A stretch of DNA of 40,621 nucleotides from NCBI GenBank assembly GCA_900539095.1, contig UQAR01000013.1, positions 1 through 40,621 on the forward strand, in the 5' to 3' direction. The notes beneath the pieces were generated by a model. It made no database searches and had not been told where the DNA came from. It saw nothing but the letters and a program-made list of their open reading frames with translations. The translations under genes and the position numbers were made by a program. Positions 40,443-40,621 of the stretch are shown here, in pieces (the first letter of the stretch is position 1; each line of letters starts with the position of its first letter). The DNA comes from an uncultured Ruminococcus sp. GTDB lineage: Bacteria > Bacillota > Clostridia > Oscillospirales > Ruminococcaceae.

Positions 40443-40621
40443 TTACATAAATTTAATATTATTCTCAATAAGTTTGGTGAGTGCTGCCTTAAAATCCTCG
40501 TCCTGTTGCGGAGTGCGTTTGTGAGGACCTTTGAGCCTGCCGCCGCTGCGGCGTATCTTCTTTGCAGTGTGTCTTGATAGCAGCAGTGCGTCAATGTTGG
40601 AATCATCATATATCCTGCCGT
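40443..40621 (-). CDS. Unrecognised protein, C-terminal part only (cut by the window edge)
   Basis: A frame entering from the right edge and ending at TAA 40443-40445 gives at least 59 codons: a segment with DSNIDALLLSRHTAKKIRR, a basic GGRLKGPHKR stretch, and an amphipathic final helix ending NNIKFM. Codon use looks like the neighbours and the next gene's promoter begins directly after it, so it is probably the true 3' end of a gene. I do not recognise the family. Confidence 0.55.
   Translation of the reverse strand, partial: GRIYDDSNIDALLLSRHTAKKIRRSGGRLKGPHKRTPQQDEDFKAALTKLIENNIKFM

Noticed and set aside
40319..40609. A 96-codon minus-strand frame at the right edge
   Set aside because: It overlaps both the GH3 promoter region and a better partial frame ending at 40443, and lacks a ribosome site.

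Overview
The window looks like a chromosomal segment from a low-to-moderate-GC Gram-positive anaerobe. The best guess is a Ruminococcus-like member of the Oscillospiraceae/Ruminococcaceae (class Clostridia). This is inferred from the mix of endosporulation-family genes (yunB, yqfC, yqfD, ylbJ, spoVS, ymdB), the GatCAB route to Asn/Gln-tRNA, strong Shine-Dalgarno sequences with frequent TTG/GTG starts, and a glycoside hydrolase family 3 enzyme. I see no phage, transposon, CRISPR array, rRNA or tRNA. The first 49 bases are an Illumina Nextera adapter, so the left edge is a contig end with untrimmed library sequence.

Layout. 228-1532 (+) is mtaB, facing a leftward ligA-gatC-gatA-gatB operon (6860-1592) across a shared terminator. 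A long leftward housekeeping operon runs from a strong promoter near 13.93 kb: phoH-ybeY-dgkA-era-yqzL-recO-mutS2-yunB. Upstream of it is a leftward yqfC-yqfD pair, divergent from ylbJ (+). A small four-cysteine protein (16712-16924) and pcrA (-) converge on a pair of terminators. Divergent from pcrA is a 720-residue nucleotidyltransferase/beta-helix/phosphohexomutase fusion whose catalytic motifs are eroded.

From 21.7 to 31.7 kb everything is rightward: a consensus promoter, a roughly 280-base structured leader, then rnj-gdpP-rplI-dnaB-tilS-hpt-ftsH. This block covers RNA decay, c-di-AMP turnover, ribosome, replication, tRNA modification, purine salvage and membrane proteolysis. After an FtsH terminator come ymdB and spoVS, each with its own sigma-A-type promoter, then a YtrB-like ABC ATPase and its permease.

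The right end (34.5-40.6 kb, all leftward) is more accessory. One operon encodes two small membrane proteins, a flavin-reductase-fold protein and a secreted zinc phospholipase C homologue that retains all nine zinc ligands. A second operon pairs a cytoplasmic GH3 beta-glucosidase-type enzyme with a membrane-anchored, Thr-rich, tandem helix-hairpin-helix (ComEA-like) protein. An unrecognised gene is cut by the window edge.

The most unusual items are the degenerate sugar-nucleotide fusion, the phospholipase C with an unfamiliar C-terminal domain, the long leader of the RNase J gene with candidate coupled small ORFs, and the tandem HhH protein. No wholly new multi-gene system is obvious; most of the window is conserved core genome.
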